Source: Colimorpha sp045576855 (GTDB lineage: Bacteria; Bacteroidota; Bacteroidia; Bacteroidales; P3). From it: a stretch of DNA of 64,000 nt. Shown here one piece after another: positions 26,706 to 36,462 of the stretch. The stretch lies in assembly GCA_045576855.1 (NCBI GenBank), contig JAZNHG010000052.1, positions 66,078 through 130,077 of the forward strand, in the 5' to 3' direction. How positions within the stretch are numbered: position 1 is the stretch's first letter; each line of letters begins with the position of its first letter. The translations under genes were made by a program, and so were the position numbers. The notes below the pieces were generated by a model. That model was not told where the DNA came from, searched no databases, and was given only the letters and a program-made list of their open reading frames with translations.

Positions 26706-28346
26706 ATGGAAGAAAAGACCGACAAAGAGCTAGAGCAAAAGCAAGAGACCCCGACACAGACCACCACCCCGCTGCCCGACGACGTGGAAGAGGTGGCCAG
26801 TGCGGAAGACATAGAGGCATTCATGCGCGAACGGCGCAAGGCCCGCGAGGAGAAAAAACACACGGTGGAGCGCGAAAACCCCGAAGTGGAAGAATACATG
26901 AGCGAGGAGAACGCGCTGGACCCCTACATGGAGCCCGACCCGGAGATACCGTGGGTGAAGTACACCGAGCCAGTCTACCTGAGCCGTGGCTGCAACCACT
27001 GCCCGAAAAGCTATGTGCCAGTGAGCCGCTGCGAGCGCCAGAGCTGCTCCAAGGTGACCTCCACCAACTGGCTGACCGGCATCCGCCAACCCACCGAACG
27101 CCCCTTCGACTGCGTCGAGGTGCGCTTCAAAAACAACCACAAAGAGTTCTACCGCTTGCCCGACGGACTGGAAGTGACCGAGGGCGACGTGGTGGCCGTC
27201 GAGGGACAGCCCGGCCACGACGTGGGCATCGTCAGCCTCACCGGCGAGCTGTGCCGCCTGCAGATGCGCAAACACCGCATCAACCCCGAGTCGGACACCA
27301 TCAAAAAACTCTTCCGCCGCGCCAAGGAGAACGACATAGAGCGCTGGGACATCTCGCTCCGCGAGGAGGCCAACGCGCTGCTGCGCACCCGCCGCATCGT
27401 GCTCGACATGGGGCTGGATATGAAGGTGAACGATGTAGAGTTCCAGGGCGACCATTCGAAAGCCATCTTCTACTACACTGCCGACGAGCGCGTCGACTTC
27501 CGCGAACTAATCAAAGTGCTGGCCGAAGAATTCCACGTCCGCATCGAGATGAAGCAGATAGGTGTGCGCCAGGAGGCCGGCAAGGTGGGCGGCCTGGGCA
27601 CCTGCGGCCGCGAGCTGTGCTGCTCCACCTGGCTCACCAACTTCAAGAGCGTCACCACCAGCGCCGCCAAGACACAGCAAATCATGCCCAACCCGCAGAA
27701 GCTGGCCGGGCAATGCGGCAAACTGAAATGCTGCCTCAACTTCGAATATGAGGTCTATGCCGACGCACTGAAGAAGTTTCCGCCGGCAGGCCACGCCATA
27801 CGCTTCCAGAAAGGGCTGGCACTCTACAAGAAGACCGATGTCTTCCGCGGCATCATGTGGTATGCCTACGAGGGCGAGAACGAACTGATAGCAGTCAAAG
27901 CCGAGGACGTGAAGGCCATCATGGAGATGAACCGCCAGCAGCAGTACCCCGAGCGTCTGGAGGACTACCAGGTGGAACTCATGTCCACCTCCGCCCTGGC
28001 ATCGGAGGGCAACAGCGAGGAAGTGGAGCGCGAGATAGCACGCCTCTCCGAAGGAGGCAACGGTGTGGTCGGCGACGACCAGGACCGCCGTGGCGACCAG
28101 CGCCGTGCAGCCGACGACCAACGAGGCCAGCGCAACCGCAACAACCGGCAGCAGCGCGGCGACCGCGACCGCAACAACCGACCCGACCGCAGCGACCGGC
28201 CCAACAAGGAGCGCCCGCAGCAGCCCCGTGGCGACCGTCCCGTCCAGAAAGAACGCCCGCAGCAACAGCGCCGAAGCAACAATAGCAACCCCCGCCGCGA
28301 GGATGGCGAACGTCGCTCTGGCGGTAATCGTGACCGCCGTGGATAA
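26706..28346 (+). CDS. ricT: RicT/PSP1-domain protein with disordered tails
   Basis: A 546-aa protein. The PSP1 core (~100-390) includes GDVVAVEGQPGHDVG, RVDFRELIKVLAEEFHVRIE and the cysteine signature CGRELCCSTWL followed by CGKLKCCLNFEYE. RicT/YaaT is part of an Fe-S complex that assists mRNA processing in Bacillus. The N-terminal ~90 residues are acidic. The last ~85 are an Arg/Asn/Gln/Asp low-complexity tail (RGDRDRNNRPDRSDRP). A further CNHCPKSYVPVSRCERQSC cluster near 100 could bind metal. gldH starts one base after the stop. Confidence 0.87.
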   Translation: MEEKTDKELEQKQETPTQTTTPLPDDVEEVASAEDIEAFMRERRKAREEKKHTVERENPEVEEYMSEENALDPYMEPDPEIPWVKYTEPVYLSRGCNHCPKSYVPVSRCERQSCSKVTSTNWLTGIRQPTERPFDCVEVRFKNNHKEFYRLPDGLEVTEGDVVAVEGQPGHDVGIVSLTGELCRLQMRKHRINPESDTIKKLFRRAKENDIERWDISLREEANALLRTRRIVLDMGLDMKVNDVEFQGDHSKAIFYYTADERVDFRELIKVLAEEFHVRIEMKQIGVRQEAGKVGGLGTCGRELCCSTWLTNFKSVTTSAAKTQQIMPNPQKLAGQCGKLKCCLNFEYEVYADALKKFPPAGHAIRFQKGLALYKKTDVFRGIMWYAYEGENELIAVKAEDVKAIMEMNRQQQYPERLEDYQVELMSTSALASEGNSEEVEREIARLSEGGNGVVGDDQDRRGDQRRAADDQRGQRNRNNRQQRGDRDRNNRPDRSDRPNKERPQQPRGDRPVQKERPQQQRRSNNSNPRREDGERRSGGNRDRRG

Positions 28347-28347
28347 A

Positions 28348-28830
28348 ATGAGACATACCTTCACCCTGGCACTGCTGGCGGCACTGCTCTTCACCGCCTG
28401 CGACGGCAGCGTGTTCTACGACCACCGCGAGGCCGTCAACGAGCATGGCTGGCTGCCCACAGAGAGCGTAAACTTCGACGTGGAGGTGCCCGACACCACC
28501 ACTGTATACCATTTTCTGGTCGGCGTGCGCAACAGCATCAGCTACCCCTACGCCAACACCTTCTTCTTTCTCACCACCACCTTCCCCGACGGAAGCACGG
28601 CCCGCGACACCCTGGAGTTCCCCCTGGCCGACGCCGACGGGCGCTGGCTGGGCAAGCGCACCGGCCGCTATATCGACACTCGCTTCTACTTCCGCCGCAA
28701 CGCCCGCTTCCCTATGGAAGGCCACTACCGCTTCTCCATCACCAACGGCATGCGCGACAGCGCCATCGCCGGACTTAAGGATGTGGGGCTGCGCATCGAA
28801 TACAGCAACATGAAACAGAACCCGTCATGA
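28348..28830 (+). CDS. gldH: Gliding-motility-type lipoprotein GldH
   Basis: A 160-aa lipoprotein, MRHTFTLALLAALLFTAC (Cys-18), then DGSVFYDHREAVNEHGW and YHFLVGVRNSISYPYANTFFF, matching GldH. In gliding Bacteroidota GldH is needed for motility; its role in non-gliders is unclear. The start at 28348 gives the lipoprotein signal. The stop overlaps the PBP1A start (ATGA). The ricT-gldH-PBP1A order recurs in Bacteroidota, as far as I recall. Confidence 0.88.
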   Translation: MRHTFTLALLAALLFTACDGSVFYDHREAVNEHGWLPTESVNFDVEVPDTTTVYHFLVGVRNSISYPYANTFFFLTTTFPDGSTARDTLEFPLADADGRWLGKRTGRYIDTRFYFRRNARFPMEGHYRFSITNGMRDSAIAGLKDVGLRIEYSNMKQNPS

Positions 28831-31070
28831 CAAAGAAAGACAAAGGCAAACCCAAATACCTCAAGACCTTGTGGCTCATCTTCGGCGGCCTCTGGGTCTT
28901 TGTGTTCCTCTTCTTCACCCTCCTCTCGATGGGATGGCTGGGCTTCATGCCCTCATTCGAGGAACTGGAGAACCCCCGCAGCCTGCAAGCCTCGGAGGTC
29001 ATCAGCGACGACGGCGTGGTGCTGGGCTTCATCGGTCTGGAAAACCGCAGCAATGTCACCTACGACCAAATCTCGCCCAACCTAATCAATGCCCTCATCG
29101 CCACCGAAGACGTGCGCTTCTACAAGCACAGCGGCATTGACAGCCGCAGCCTCTTCCGCGTGCTCTTCAAAACAGTCATCGGCCGCCACGGTTCTTCGGG
29201 CGGCGGCAGCACCATCACCCAGCAGCTGGCCAAGAACCTCTTCCCCCGCGGCAAGCGTTCCAAGCTGGGTGTGGTCTACGTGAAACTCAAGGAGTGGGTC
29301 GTCGCCGTCAAGCTGGAACACAACTACTCCAAACAGGAAATCCTGGCCATGTATTTCAACACCGTGGATTTCGGCAGCAATGCCTACGGTGTGAAAACCG
29401 CCTGCAAGACCTTCTTCGACAAGAGCCCCGCCGAAGTGAATGTCGACGAGGCCGCCCTGCTGGTAGGACTGCTCAAGGCACCTACCTACTACAGTCCCAT
29501 ACTCAACCCCGACCGTGCCCTCAGTCGCCGCAACACCGTTTTGCACCAGATGAACAAATACGACTATCTGAGCGACGAGGACTACGTCATCTACAGCGAG
29601 AAGCCCATCGACATGAGCCACTACACGCCCCAGAGCCACAACGACGGACTGGCCACCTATCTGCGTGAATACCTGCGCACATACATGAAAGACTGGTGCA
29701 AACACCACCGCAAGAAAGACGGCGAATACTACGACGTGCACCGCGACGGACTGAAAATATACACCACCATTGACAGCCGCATGCAGCGCCATGCCGAGCA
29801 GGCCGTGCGCAAACACTTCAGCGAGGAGATACAGCCCGCCTTCGAACGCGAGCTCAAGGCCCGCAAAGGCAACCCCTTCTGCGACATCAGCAAGGAGCAG
29901 CAGGACCGCTTCCTCACCCAGGCCATGAAGAACAGCGACCGCTACCGCGCCCTCAAGGCCGAAGGTCTCAGCCAGAAGGACATACGCGCCCGATTCGACG
30001 AGAAGGTCAAGATGCGCGTCTTCACCTGGAAGGGCAACCGCGACACAGTGATGTCGCCCTGGGATTCGCTGCTCTACTACAAGAAATTCCTCAATGCGGG
30101 CCTGATGAGCGTCGAACCCGGCACAGGATACGTACGCGCCTATGTGGGCGGCATCAACTACCGCTACTTCAAGTACGACAACGTGCAGAGCCACCGTCAG
30201 GTGGGCTCCACCTTCAAACCCTTCGTCTACACTATGGCCCTGCAGGACCTTGGTATGTATCCTTGCACCGAGGTGCCCAACTCGCAGGTGTGCTTCGAGG
30301 TGTGGGGCCAGCCCGACTGGTGCCCGAAGAACAGCACCCATGAACGCGAGGACGAGATGGTGACCCTCAAGTGGGCTCTGGCTCACTCGGTCAACTGGGT
30401 GTCTGCCTACCTCATGAAGCAGGGCTCGCCCGAGCAGGTAATCAACATAGCCCGCAAGATGGGTGTCCGCAGCCCCATCGACGCCGTGCCCGCCATCGCC
30501 GTCGGCACACCGGAAATCACCGTCTACGAGATGGCTGGCGCTATGGCCACATTTGCCAACAAGGGAGAATACGTCGAGCCCATCTTCGTCACCCGTATCG
30601 AGGACAACAAAGGCATGGTGCTCGAACGCTTCACACCCCAGCGCTCCGAGGCCCTCGACGAGCAGACGGCCTACATGATGCTCGAGCTCATGAAGGGAGT
30701 GGTGCAGAGTGGTACCGGCGTACGACTCAACTACCGCTACAAGCTCAACCAGTATTCCACCGCCATCGCCGGCAAGACAGGCACCACGCAGAACAACTCC
30801 GACTGCTGGTTTGTCGGCATCACGCCCCGGCTGGCCACCGCAGTGTGGACCGGCGGCGAACTGCGCTCCATCCACTTCCGCAACATGACCTACGGCCAGG
30901 GCGCCGCTATGGCTCTGCCCATCTTCGCCTACTACATGCAGGGCATCTACCAGGATCCTGCCATCAAATTCTACCGCGGCGACTTCGAGCGCCCCGCTGT
31001 CCCCATCGAGATGGACTGCTCCAACTTCCAGCAGGAAATAGAAAACGAAGGCTTCGACTGGGACTTCTAG
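28827..31070 (+). CDS. Class A penicillin-binding protein (PBP1A type)
   Basis: A 747-aa bifunctional peptidoglycan synthase with one N-terminal membrane helix (~15-38). The GT51 glycosyltransferase domain shows ATEDVRFYKHSGID (catalytic Glu), GGGSTITQQLAKNLFPRG and the later NTVDFGSNAYGV. The transpeptidase domain has the SxxK motif in VGSTFKPFVY, SxN in AHSVNWVSAYL and KTG in AGKTGTTQNNSDCWFVG. Translationally coupled to gldH. Confidence 0.95.
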   Translation: MTKKDKGKPKYLKTLWLIFGGLWVFVFLFFTLLSMGWLGFMPSFEELENPRSLQASEVISDDGVVLGFIGLENRSNVTYDQISPNLINALIATEDVRFYKHSGIDSRSLFRVLFKTVIGRHGSSGGGSTITQQLAKNLFPRGKRSKLGVVYVKLKEWVVAVKLEHNYSKQEILAMYFNTVDFGSNAYGVKTACKTFFDKSPAEVNVDEAALLVGLLKAPTYYSPILNPDRALSRRNTVLHQMNKYDYLSDEDYVIYSEKPIDMSHYTPQSHNDGLATYLREYLRTYMKDWCKHHRKKDGEYYDVHRDGLKIYTTIDSRMQRHAEQAVRKHFSEEIQPAFERELKARKGNPFCDISKEQQDRFLTQAMKNSDRYRALKAEGLSQKDIRARFDEKVKMRVFTWKGNRDTVMSPWDSLLYYKKFLNAGLMSVEPGTGYVRAYVGGINYRYFKYDNVQSHRQVGSTFKPFVYTMALQDLGMYPCTEVPNSQVCFEVWGQPDWCPKNSTHEREDEMVTLKWALAHSVNWVSAYLMKQGSPEQVINIARKMGVRSPIDAVPAIAVGTPEITVYEMAGAMATFANKGEYVEPIFVTRIEDNKGMVLERFTPQRSEALDEQTAYMMLELMKGVVQSGTGVRLNYRYKLNQYSTAIAGKTGTTQNNSDCWFVGITPRLATAVWTGGELRSIHFRNMTYGQGAAMALPIFAYYMQGIYQDPAIKFYRGDFERPAVPIEMDCSNFQQEIENEGFDWDF

Positions 31071-31081
31071 TCGGCAAGAGT

Positions 31082-31105
31082 TATGAGATATGAGTTATGA
31101 ATTAA
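31082..31105 (+). repeat. AT-rich word repeat forming the rlmN start
   Basis: TATGAGATATGAGTTATGAATTAA contains three ATGs; the third-frame ATG at 31090 opens rlmN. The first codons (MSYEL) come from the repeat. Confidence 0.5.
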
Positions 31106-32121
31106 GAGTCAATCTGCTGGGGATGACGCTGGCGCAACTGCAGGAGCTCTGCGCCGCCGAAGGCTTTCCCCGCTTCACGGCCAAGCAGCTCTGCGACTGG
31201 ATGTACCGCAAGCGCGTTGACAGCATCGATGCCATGACCAACCTCTCGCTGGCACAACGGGCCCGGCTGAGCGAAGTGGCCTACATAGGCCGCGAGACAC
31301 CGGTGCGCTGCCAGGTGTCGAAAGACGGCACAAAGAAATACCTCTTCGGCGTGGCAACACATGAGGCGACCAGCCACATAGAGACCGTCTATATCCCCGA
31401 CGACGACCGAGCCACCCTCTGCGTCAGCTGCCAGGTGGGCTGCAAGATGGGCTGCCGATTCTGCGTCACCGGACAGCAGGGGTTCCACGGCAACCTCAGC
31501 GCCGGCGACATACTCAACCAGCTCTTCTCCATCCCGGAATTCGAACAACTGACCAACGTGGTCTTCATGGGCATGGGCGAACCGATGGACAATCTGGACG
31601 CCGTGCTCGCCGCCACCCAGGTGCTCACCGCCCCCTGGGGCCTCGGCTGGAGCCCCAAGCGCATCACCGTCAGCACCGTCGGCCTCATCCCCAGCCTGCG
31701 GCGTTTCCTGGACGAGAGCCAGTGCCACCTGGCCATCAGCCTGCACAACCCCGTGCCGCAAGAACGGCTGCAGATGATGCCCGTGCAGAAAGCCTACCCG
31801 CTGAACGAGGTGCTGGCCCTGCTACGGCAATACAACTGGAGCGGCCAGCGGCGCCTCTCGTTCGAATACACCATGTTCCGCGGGCTGAACGACGACCTCG
31901 GCCATGCCGCCAAACTGGTGGAGGCACTGAAGGGACTCGACTGCCGCGTGAACCTGATACGCTTCCACGAGTCGCCCGAGGCACCCTACCGCACCTCCAT
32001 GCCCACCGCCATCCAAAACTTCCAGAACTACCTGAACCGCAACGGCCTCGTCTGCACCCTCCGCGCCTCGCGCGGTCAGGACATAGACGCCGCCTGCGGT
32101 CTGCTGGCCGGGAAAGAATAA
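31090..32121 (+). CDS. rlmN: 23S rRNA (A2503-C2)/tRNA (A37-C2) methyltransferase
   Basis: A 343-aa radical-SAM enzyme that methylates A2503 of 23S rRNA and A37 of some tRNAs. The radical-SAM cluster motif is CKMGCRFC near residue 118. FMGMGEPMDNLD and ISLHNP follow, and the methyl-carrying cysteine lies in RGQDIDAACG near the end. Length is normal. It lies 19 nt after PBP1A. The first residues are encoded by an AT-rich repeat, and the family homology begins at about residue 8. Confidence 0.95.
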   Translation: MSYELRVNLLGMTLAQLQELCAAEGFPRFTAKQLCDWMYRKRVDSIDAMTNLSLAQRARLSEVAYIGRETPVRCQVSKDGTKKYLFGVATHEATSHIETVYIPDDDRATLCVSCQVGCKMGCRFCVTGQQGFHGNLSAGDILNQLFSIPEFEQLTNVVFMGMGEPMDNLDAVLAATQVLTAPWGLGWSPKRITVSTVGLIPSLRRFLDESQCHLAISLHNPVPQERLQMMPVQKAYPLNEVLALLRQYNWSGQRRLSFEYTMFRGLNDDLGHAAKLVEALKGLDCRVNLIRFHESPEAPYRTSMPTAIQNFQNYLNRNGLVCTLRASRGQDIDAACGLLAGKE

Positions 32122-32693
32122 TCCATTCCCCGACGGCAGACGTTTCCCGACAGCAAGACAGCACACACTTGGCCGCAGCCCATAACTGCCTGTTGCCAAG
32201 TGTATAGCATTATAGCCCGCGGCAATCTCGCTCGCGGCAATCCCTTCCCTGGCAATATCCCTATGCCGGAGGCACACCACCTGCATCTCATCTGTCTCGG
32301 AACGACACATCGCGCATGTCGACCCACAATCGGGCCGAACCTGGCACCAGCGACCGGACGTACCTCCCGGCTCTGGCAGCTTGTCTTCGACCATTTCCAT
32401 CGTTGCAACCTTACCCCGCAGACTGGAGAAGAAAGCCCGACGACCCATCGCCGTCGTCATCGGCCACCGTCCCCGACGCCCCCGACAGAAGGTCAAGAGG
32501 CTGACATCCCATATACATTTATATATATAACAGTATTCATCACCTAGATAACTCTTGCAAAAAGAGGACAGCGTTTAGCGAGCGGATAGAGAGGGGTAAG
32601 AGGGGGGTAAGAGGGGGTCTTGGGAAAACCTGATTTAGAGGCGGTTGTGGCGGGCACTTCGTCGCCATTTTTCATTTCCGAATCAATTATTGA
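32122..32693. other. Intergenic region without a visible gene
   Basis: Between rlmN and the galK terminator. It holds a short tandem of GGGGTAAGAGG-like units (32591-32618) and no convincing ORF, RNA or promoter. Confidence 0.5.
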
Positions 32694-32726
32694 ATAAAAA
32701 AACAAGGCATCCATCGGACGCCTTGC
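32694..32726 (-). terminator. Terminator downstream of galK
   Basis: Minus strand CAAGGCGTCC GAT GGATGCCTTG hairpin followed directly by a run of T residues (32702-32696). Confidence 0.85.
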
Positions 32727-32754
32727 CTTGCTGTGTAATAGTCTGAAAACAAGC

Positions 32755-33888
32755 CTATAGCCTTCGGGCACCGTCGCCGATGGCCACGGGAATGGGCTTG
32801 CAGTCGATGCCGAAACGTGCGCGGTAGGTCTGCTGCACCTCGGCGACAAAACGGTCGTATCGGTCCGTGCGGACAAGATTGATGGTGCAGCCGCCGAAGC
32901 CGCCACCCATCATACGGGAACCGCTGACGCCCATGCGCCGGGCCTCGCCGACCAGGAAGTCCAACTCGGGGCAACTCACCTCGTATTCGCGCTTCAGGCC
33001 CTCGTGGGTGAGGTTCATCTGGTGCCCCACCTCCTCGTAGTCGCCGGTCTCGAGTGCGTCGCATACAGCCATCACACGGTCGTACTCGCCCAGCACGTAG
33101 GTGGCACGGCGATAGTCGACGGCATCTATCCTGACACGCAGCCGGTGGAGCATGGCCCACGTGCAGTCGCGCAGTGTTTCCACACGTGCCATGCTGGCAA
33201 CGCGTTCGCATGAGGCGCGGCGCTCGTTGTAGGGCGAGCCCACCAACTCGTGCCGCACACAGCTGTTGACCAGCACCAGGCGGTAGTCCACCGGGTTCCA
33301 CGGGTAGTATTCGAAATGTCCGCTGCGGCAATCGAGCCTCACCAGATGGCCTTTGCGGCCGTGCATGGATGCAAACTGGTCCATGATGCCGCACTTCACA
33401 CCGACATATTTGTGCTCTGTGGCCTGACCGACGCGGGCCATCGTCATGCGGTCCAAGTGCCCCTCGTAGAGGTCGTTGAGCGCCGTGGCGAAGCAACTCT
33501 CCAGCGCCGCCGACGAGCTCATGCCCGCACCCAGCGGCACATCGCCACCATAGACGGCGTCGAAGCCCTCGACGTTCACGCCAGCCGCAATCATCTCGCG
33601 CACCACACCGTAGACGTAGCGGAAGTTGACATCGTCTGGCCCCACCATGCTGTCGACGTCAAAGGTGCATTCCTGTTCTAAATCAGCAGCATAGAGACGC
33701 ACTGTGCGCCCGCCATTGGGCCGCACCACAGCCGTGATGCCCTGTTCCACTGCGCCGGGAAAGACAAATCCGCCGTTATAGTCGGTGTGTTCCCCGATGA
33801 GGTTGATGCGTCCTGGCGCAAAATAAGCTGTACCTTGTCCACCGAAACGGGTGGTAAAAAGAGAACTGAGTTTATCTAAGTCAATCAT
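32755..33888 (-). CDS. galK: Galactokinase
   Basis: A 377-aa GHMP kinase that phosphorylates galactose at C1 in the Leloir pathway. The galactokinase signature GRINLIGEHTDYNGGFVFP lies near residue 22. The GHMP ATP loop is PLGAGMSSSAALE, and the late motif GSRMMGGGFGGC is present. The ATG at 33888 matches the family; a longer frame upstream lies inside galM. Starts 8 nt before the galM stop, so the two are coupled, with galM upstream. A T-tailed terminator follows. Confidence 0.95.
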   Translation of the reverse strand: MIDLDKLSSLFTTRFGGQGTAYFAPGRINLIGEHTDYNGGFVFPGAVEQGITAVVRPNGGRTVRLYAADLEQECTFDVDSMVGPDDVNFRYVYGVVREMIAAGVNVEGFDAVYGGDVPLGAGMSSSAALESCFATALNDLYEGHLDRMTMARVGQATEHKYVGVKCGIMDQFASMHGRKGHLVRLDCRSGHFEYYPWNPVDYRLVLVNSCVRHELVGSPYNERRASCERVASMARVETLRDCTWAMLHRLRVRIDAVDYRRATYVLGEYDRVMAVCDALETGDYEEVGHQMNLTHEGLKREYEVSCPELDFLVGEARRMGVSGSRMMGGGFGGCTINLVRTDRYDRFVAEVQQTYRARFGIDCKPIPVAIGDGARRL

Positions 33889-34894
33889 TTCGAATGAGGT
33901 TGAATATCGTAGTGCTATGGAATGGGCAACCGGGCAGGAGGCGTCCGGTCGACTCGGGCCAATGGCGGTTGGGCGAGTCGGGATATTGCTGTGTCTCCAG
34001 GCATACGGCGCTGCGGCGGGGATAAGCGATACCCTGTTTGCCCACAACCCCATCCAGATAGTTGCCCGTATAGAGCTGCAGACCAGGCGCATCCGTAATA
34101 ACCTGCAACATTATATCCGTCCGCGGGCAATAGAGCGTGGCCACCATCGTGGGCACTCCGGGTCCGAAGCGGTGGTTGAGCACAAAATTATGGTCATAGC
34201 CACGGCCGATATGCAGCTGATTGTCGTTGGCCTCTATGTCGCGGCCGATGGCTTTCGGCAGTCGGAAATCGAAAGGCGTACCCTCGACGGAGCGGTGCTT
34301 CGCCAGCGGTATGGAGTATTGGTCGATGGGAGTGTAACGGTAGGAGTCAATCCACAGCACATGGTCATTGATAGAGGTGTCGGGTTGTCCGCTGAGGTTG
34401 AAGTAGCTGTGGTTGGTCATATTGATTACCGTCGGCTTGTCGGTGGCGGCATGATAGTCTATACGGAGGCCGCCGTCTTCGTCCAGGGTGTAGACCACAC
34501 GCACCTGCACCGTGCCGGGAAATCCGTTGTCTCCGTCGGGGCTGGTGAGCGTCAGCTCGAGCCGTGTGTCCGAACTGCCGGCCACCTCGAAGAGCGAATA
34601 CTGCCACCCCCGCGGACCGCCGTGCAGACAGTTGGGACCGTCGTTCTGCGGCAGCTGCACGATATCCCAGTCTATAGCGAAACGCCCGCGGGCCAGACGG
34701 TTGGCGTAGCGTCCGATGACGGCACCGAAGTCGCTCTTGTGATGCTCGTACAGGTAGTCCTCCGGGCTGTCGAAGCCCTGTACAACGTCAATGTCGTCCA
34801 CGAGCATCCGCACAATACGGGCACCCAGATTGGTGATGTCAACCCTGAGACGGCCTGCCGTCAGGGTGAAAAGCTGTAATTCTGTATTGTTCAT
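33881..34894 (-). CDS. galM: Aldose 1-epimerase (galactose mutarotase)
   Basis: A 337-aa mutarotase supplying alpha-galactose to galactokinase. Landmarks: TNLGARIVRMLVDD, GRYANRLARGRF, NMTNHSYFNLSGQ (catalytic His), GYDHNFVL, and the catalytic Glu near the end in VCLETQQYPDSPN. No signal peptide, so cytosolic. Paired with galK in a catabolic operon; the galactose transporter and galT are not in the window. Confidence 0.94.
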   Translation of the reverse strand: MNNTELQLFTLTAGRLRVDITNLGARIVRMLVDDIDVVQGFDSPEDYLYEHHKSDFGAVIGRYANRLARGRFAIDWDIVQLPQNDGPNCLHGGPRGWQYSLFEVAGSSDTRLELTLTSPDGDNGFPGTVQVRVVYTLDEDGGLRIDYHAATDKPTVINMTNHSYFNLSGQPDTSINDHVLWIDSYRYTPIDQYSIPLAKHRSVEGTPFDFRLPKAIGRDIEANDNQLHIGRGYDHNFVLNHRFGPGVPTMVATLYCPRTDIMLQVITDAPGLQLYTGNYLDGVVGKQGIAYPRRSAVCLETQQYPDSPNRHWPESTGRLLPGCPFHSTTIFNLIRND

Positions 34895-34899
34895 CGGTG

Positions 34900-35670
34900 T
34901 TAACGCTGGCGGGGAAAGCCCGGATTTGACTTGAGGAACTCCTGATAGTCATGCATCATACTGGTGTACATCTCTTTGCGGCTGTACACGTTATAGCATG
35001 GATGGTACTGTCGCACAGCCACCACCCCGGCCGAGGGTGAGTAGTAGCAATGCTCGTTGAACTGCACCAGGTCGGTATATACATGGTCGCGAAGGAACTT
35101 AACCAGCAGGCCCTGACCGCCAGTGCACAGAATGATGTCGGCATCGTAGAGCTTGATTTGCTCGGTGAGCAGGTCGGCATAGTTGTCCATGTATTTCTGC
35201 AGCACGGTGTTGCTAGCCACTTTGGCATCGGGTTGCTTCTTGCAGTTGACGCGTGCGATGGGCGCATTCTCGTAGAATCCCTGCAGACGCGTCTCGTTGT
35301 CGGCCCGGCTGAAAGAGACCACCTTACGGTCAGGAATATTCATAAGCCCGTAGACCCATAGCTCAAGGTTGGGAAAGAAGCGGTAGGCCGTGCGGCAGGT
35401 GAGGCGGGGCGAGGGCACGCGTCCGCTTTCGGCACGCAAGTCCCAGCCGTCTTCATCATAGAGTTCCTTGGTGAGCACCAGCAGACGCAGGCTTGCGTCG
35501 GACCACAGTTGCTCTTCGTCGGCCTTGCGGTGCACCTGACAATAGCCATCGAACCAGAGTTCGCCACGGTAGAGCAGACCGTCCTTAGTGATCTCGTCGC
35601 TGTCGCGCAGCTCGCGTGCACGCTCGGCCCAACGGTCGAAAAGCTGCTCTTCTTTCTTATGATATTTCAT
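34900..35670 (-). CDS. Hypothetical protein, faintly uracil-DNA-glycosylase-like
   Basis: A 256-aa soluble protein not confidently recognised. LLVLTKELYDEDGWD, ADIILCTGGQGLLVKFL and a terminal QYHPCYNVYSRKEMY loosely recall the order of motifs in uracil-DNA-glycosylase-fold proteins (nucleotide pocket strand, then HP motif), but key residues are not clear. It starts behind a TATCTTTG promoter and ends 5 nt before galM, so it may be the first gene of the galM-galK transcript without a sugar-related role. Confidence 0.6.
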   Translation of the reverse strand: MKYHKKEEQLFDRWAERARELRDSDEITKDGLLYRGELWFDGYCQVHRKADEEQLWSDASLRLLVLTKELYDEDGWDLRAESGRVPSPRLTCRTAYRFFPNLELWVYGLMNIPDRKVVSFSRADNETRLQGFYENAPIARVNCKKQPDAKVASNTVLQKYMDNYADLLTEQIKLYDADIILCTGGQGLLVKFLRDHVYTDLVQFNEHCYYSPSAGVVAVRQYHPCYNVYSRKEMYTSMMHDYQEFLKSNPGFPRQR

Positions 35671-35697
35671 GGAATCATGGTTTTATATTTCGCGATG

Positions 35698-35705
35698 CAA
35701 AGATA
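35698..35705 (-). promoter_or_regulatory. -7 box (TATCTTTG) for the 35670-galM-galK transcript
   Basis: TATCTTTG on the minus strand, 27 nt before the ATG at 35670. Confidence 0.55.
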
Positions 35706-35772
35706 CGAATAAATTGACAGCCTTGCAAATATACATTATATTTTAACTATAATTATGATTTCAGCCTGCCTC

Positions 35773-36462
35773 TCAGCCAGCAATGGTGAGAGTGGCAACG
35801 CTGAGGCGAAGGCCGTCGACGACAAGCATAGGGTCGGCACAGGCACAGAGTGTGGCGCCAGTGGTGAGCACATCGTCGACCAGCAGCACATGGTGGCCGG
35901 CCAGACGCTCGGGATGGCGCACAGAGAAGGCGCCCGCGACGTTGTCTGCACGGCGCAGGCCGCTTTGCCGGCTCTGCTTTCGCGTGTATCGCTGCCTCAC
36001 GACAGCGGCCGATTCTATCGGCCGAGGGAAGACTTCGGCAATGCCGCAACAGATTAGCTCAGACTGGTTATACCCACGAGCCAGCCGACGTCGCCAATGG
36101 AGCGGCACGGGAACCAGTAGGTCAGTGTCGTCGAAGCGACCGCTGCCAGCCAACGCCAACCCCAGCTGCCGCCCCATCATGAGGCAGAGTCTGTCGTTGC
36201 CGTGATACTTCATGGCATGCACCACACGCTGCACCGTGCTGTCGTGATGGAAACGATACAGCGACATGGCGGCCTGCAGATGGATACGACCTGCCAGCTT
36301 GCGCTCGACTGCGTTGTCCGACTCTTCGGCCAGCCCCGTCTCATCCAACTCGGAAAGGCAGTGCATACATATCTGCCGTTCGCCGGCAGCCAGCACCCGT
36401 CCGCAGGCAGCACAGGTGGACGGGAACAGCACCTGCAGAAGGGAGGTCAGGACTTGACGCAT
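35773..36462 (-). CDS. ComF-family phosphoribosyltransferase-like protein
   Basis: A 229-aa protein. The N-terminal zinc-ribbon-like part is CAACGRVLAAGERQICMHC. The PRTase fold follows, with ARGYNQSELI and the PRPP-binding loop LLVDDVLTTGATLC near the end. ComF proteins support DNA uptake in competent bacteria, but in Bacteroidota the role is not established. The ATG at 36462 overlaps the queA end by 16 nt; upstream ATGs would run further into queA. Last gene of the pssA-queA-comF group. Confidence 0.88.
   Translation of the reverse strand: MRQVLTSLLQVLFPSTCAACGRVLAAGERQICMHCLSELDETGLAEESDNAVERKLAGRIHLQAAMSLYRFHHDSTVQRVVHAMKYHGNDRLCLMMGRQLGLALAGSGRFDDTDLLVPVPLHWRRRLARGYNQSELICCGIAEVFPRPIESAAVVRQRYTRKQSRQSGLRRADNVAGAFSVRHPERLAGHHVLLVDDVLTTGATLCACADPMLVVDGLRLSVATLTIAG

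Noticed and set aside
32122..32693. Structured RNA or riboswitch between rlmN and galK
   Set aside because: No consistent stem set or known motif was visible; genes on both sides end here, so no leader is expected.
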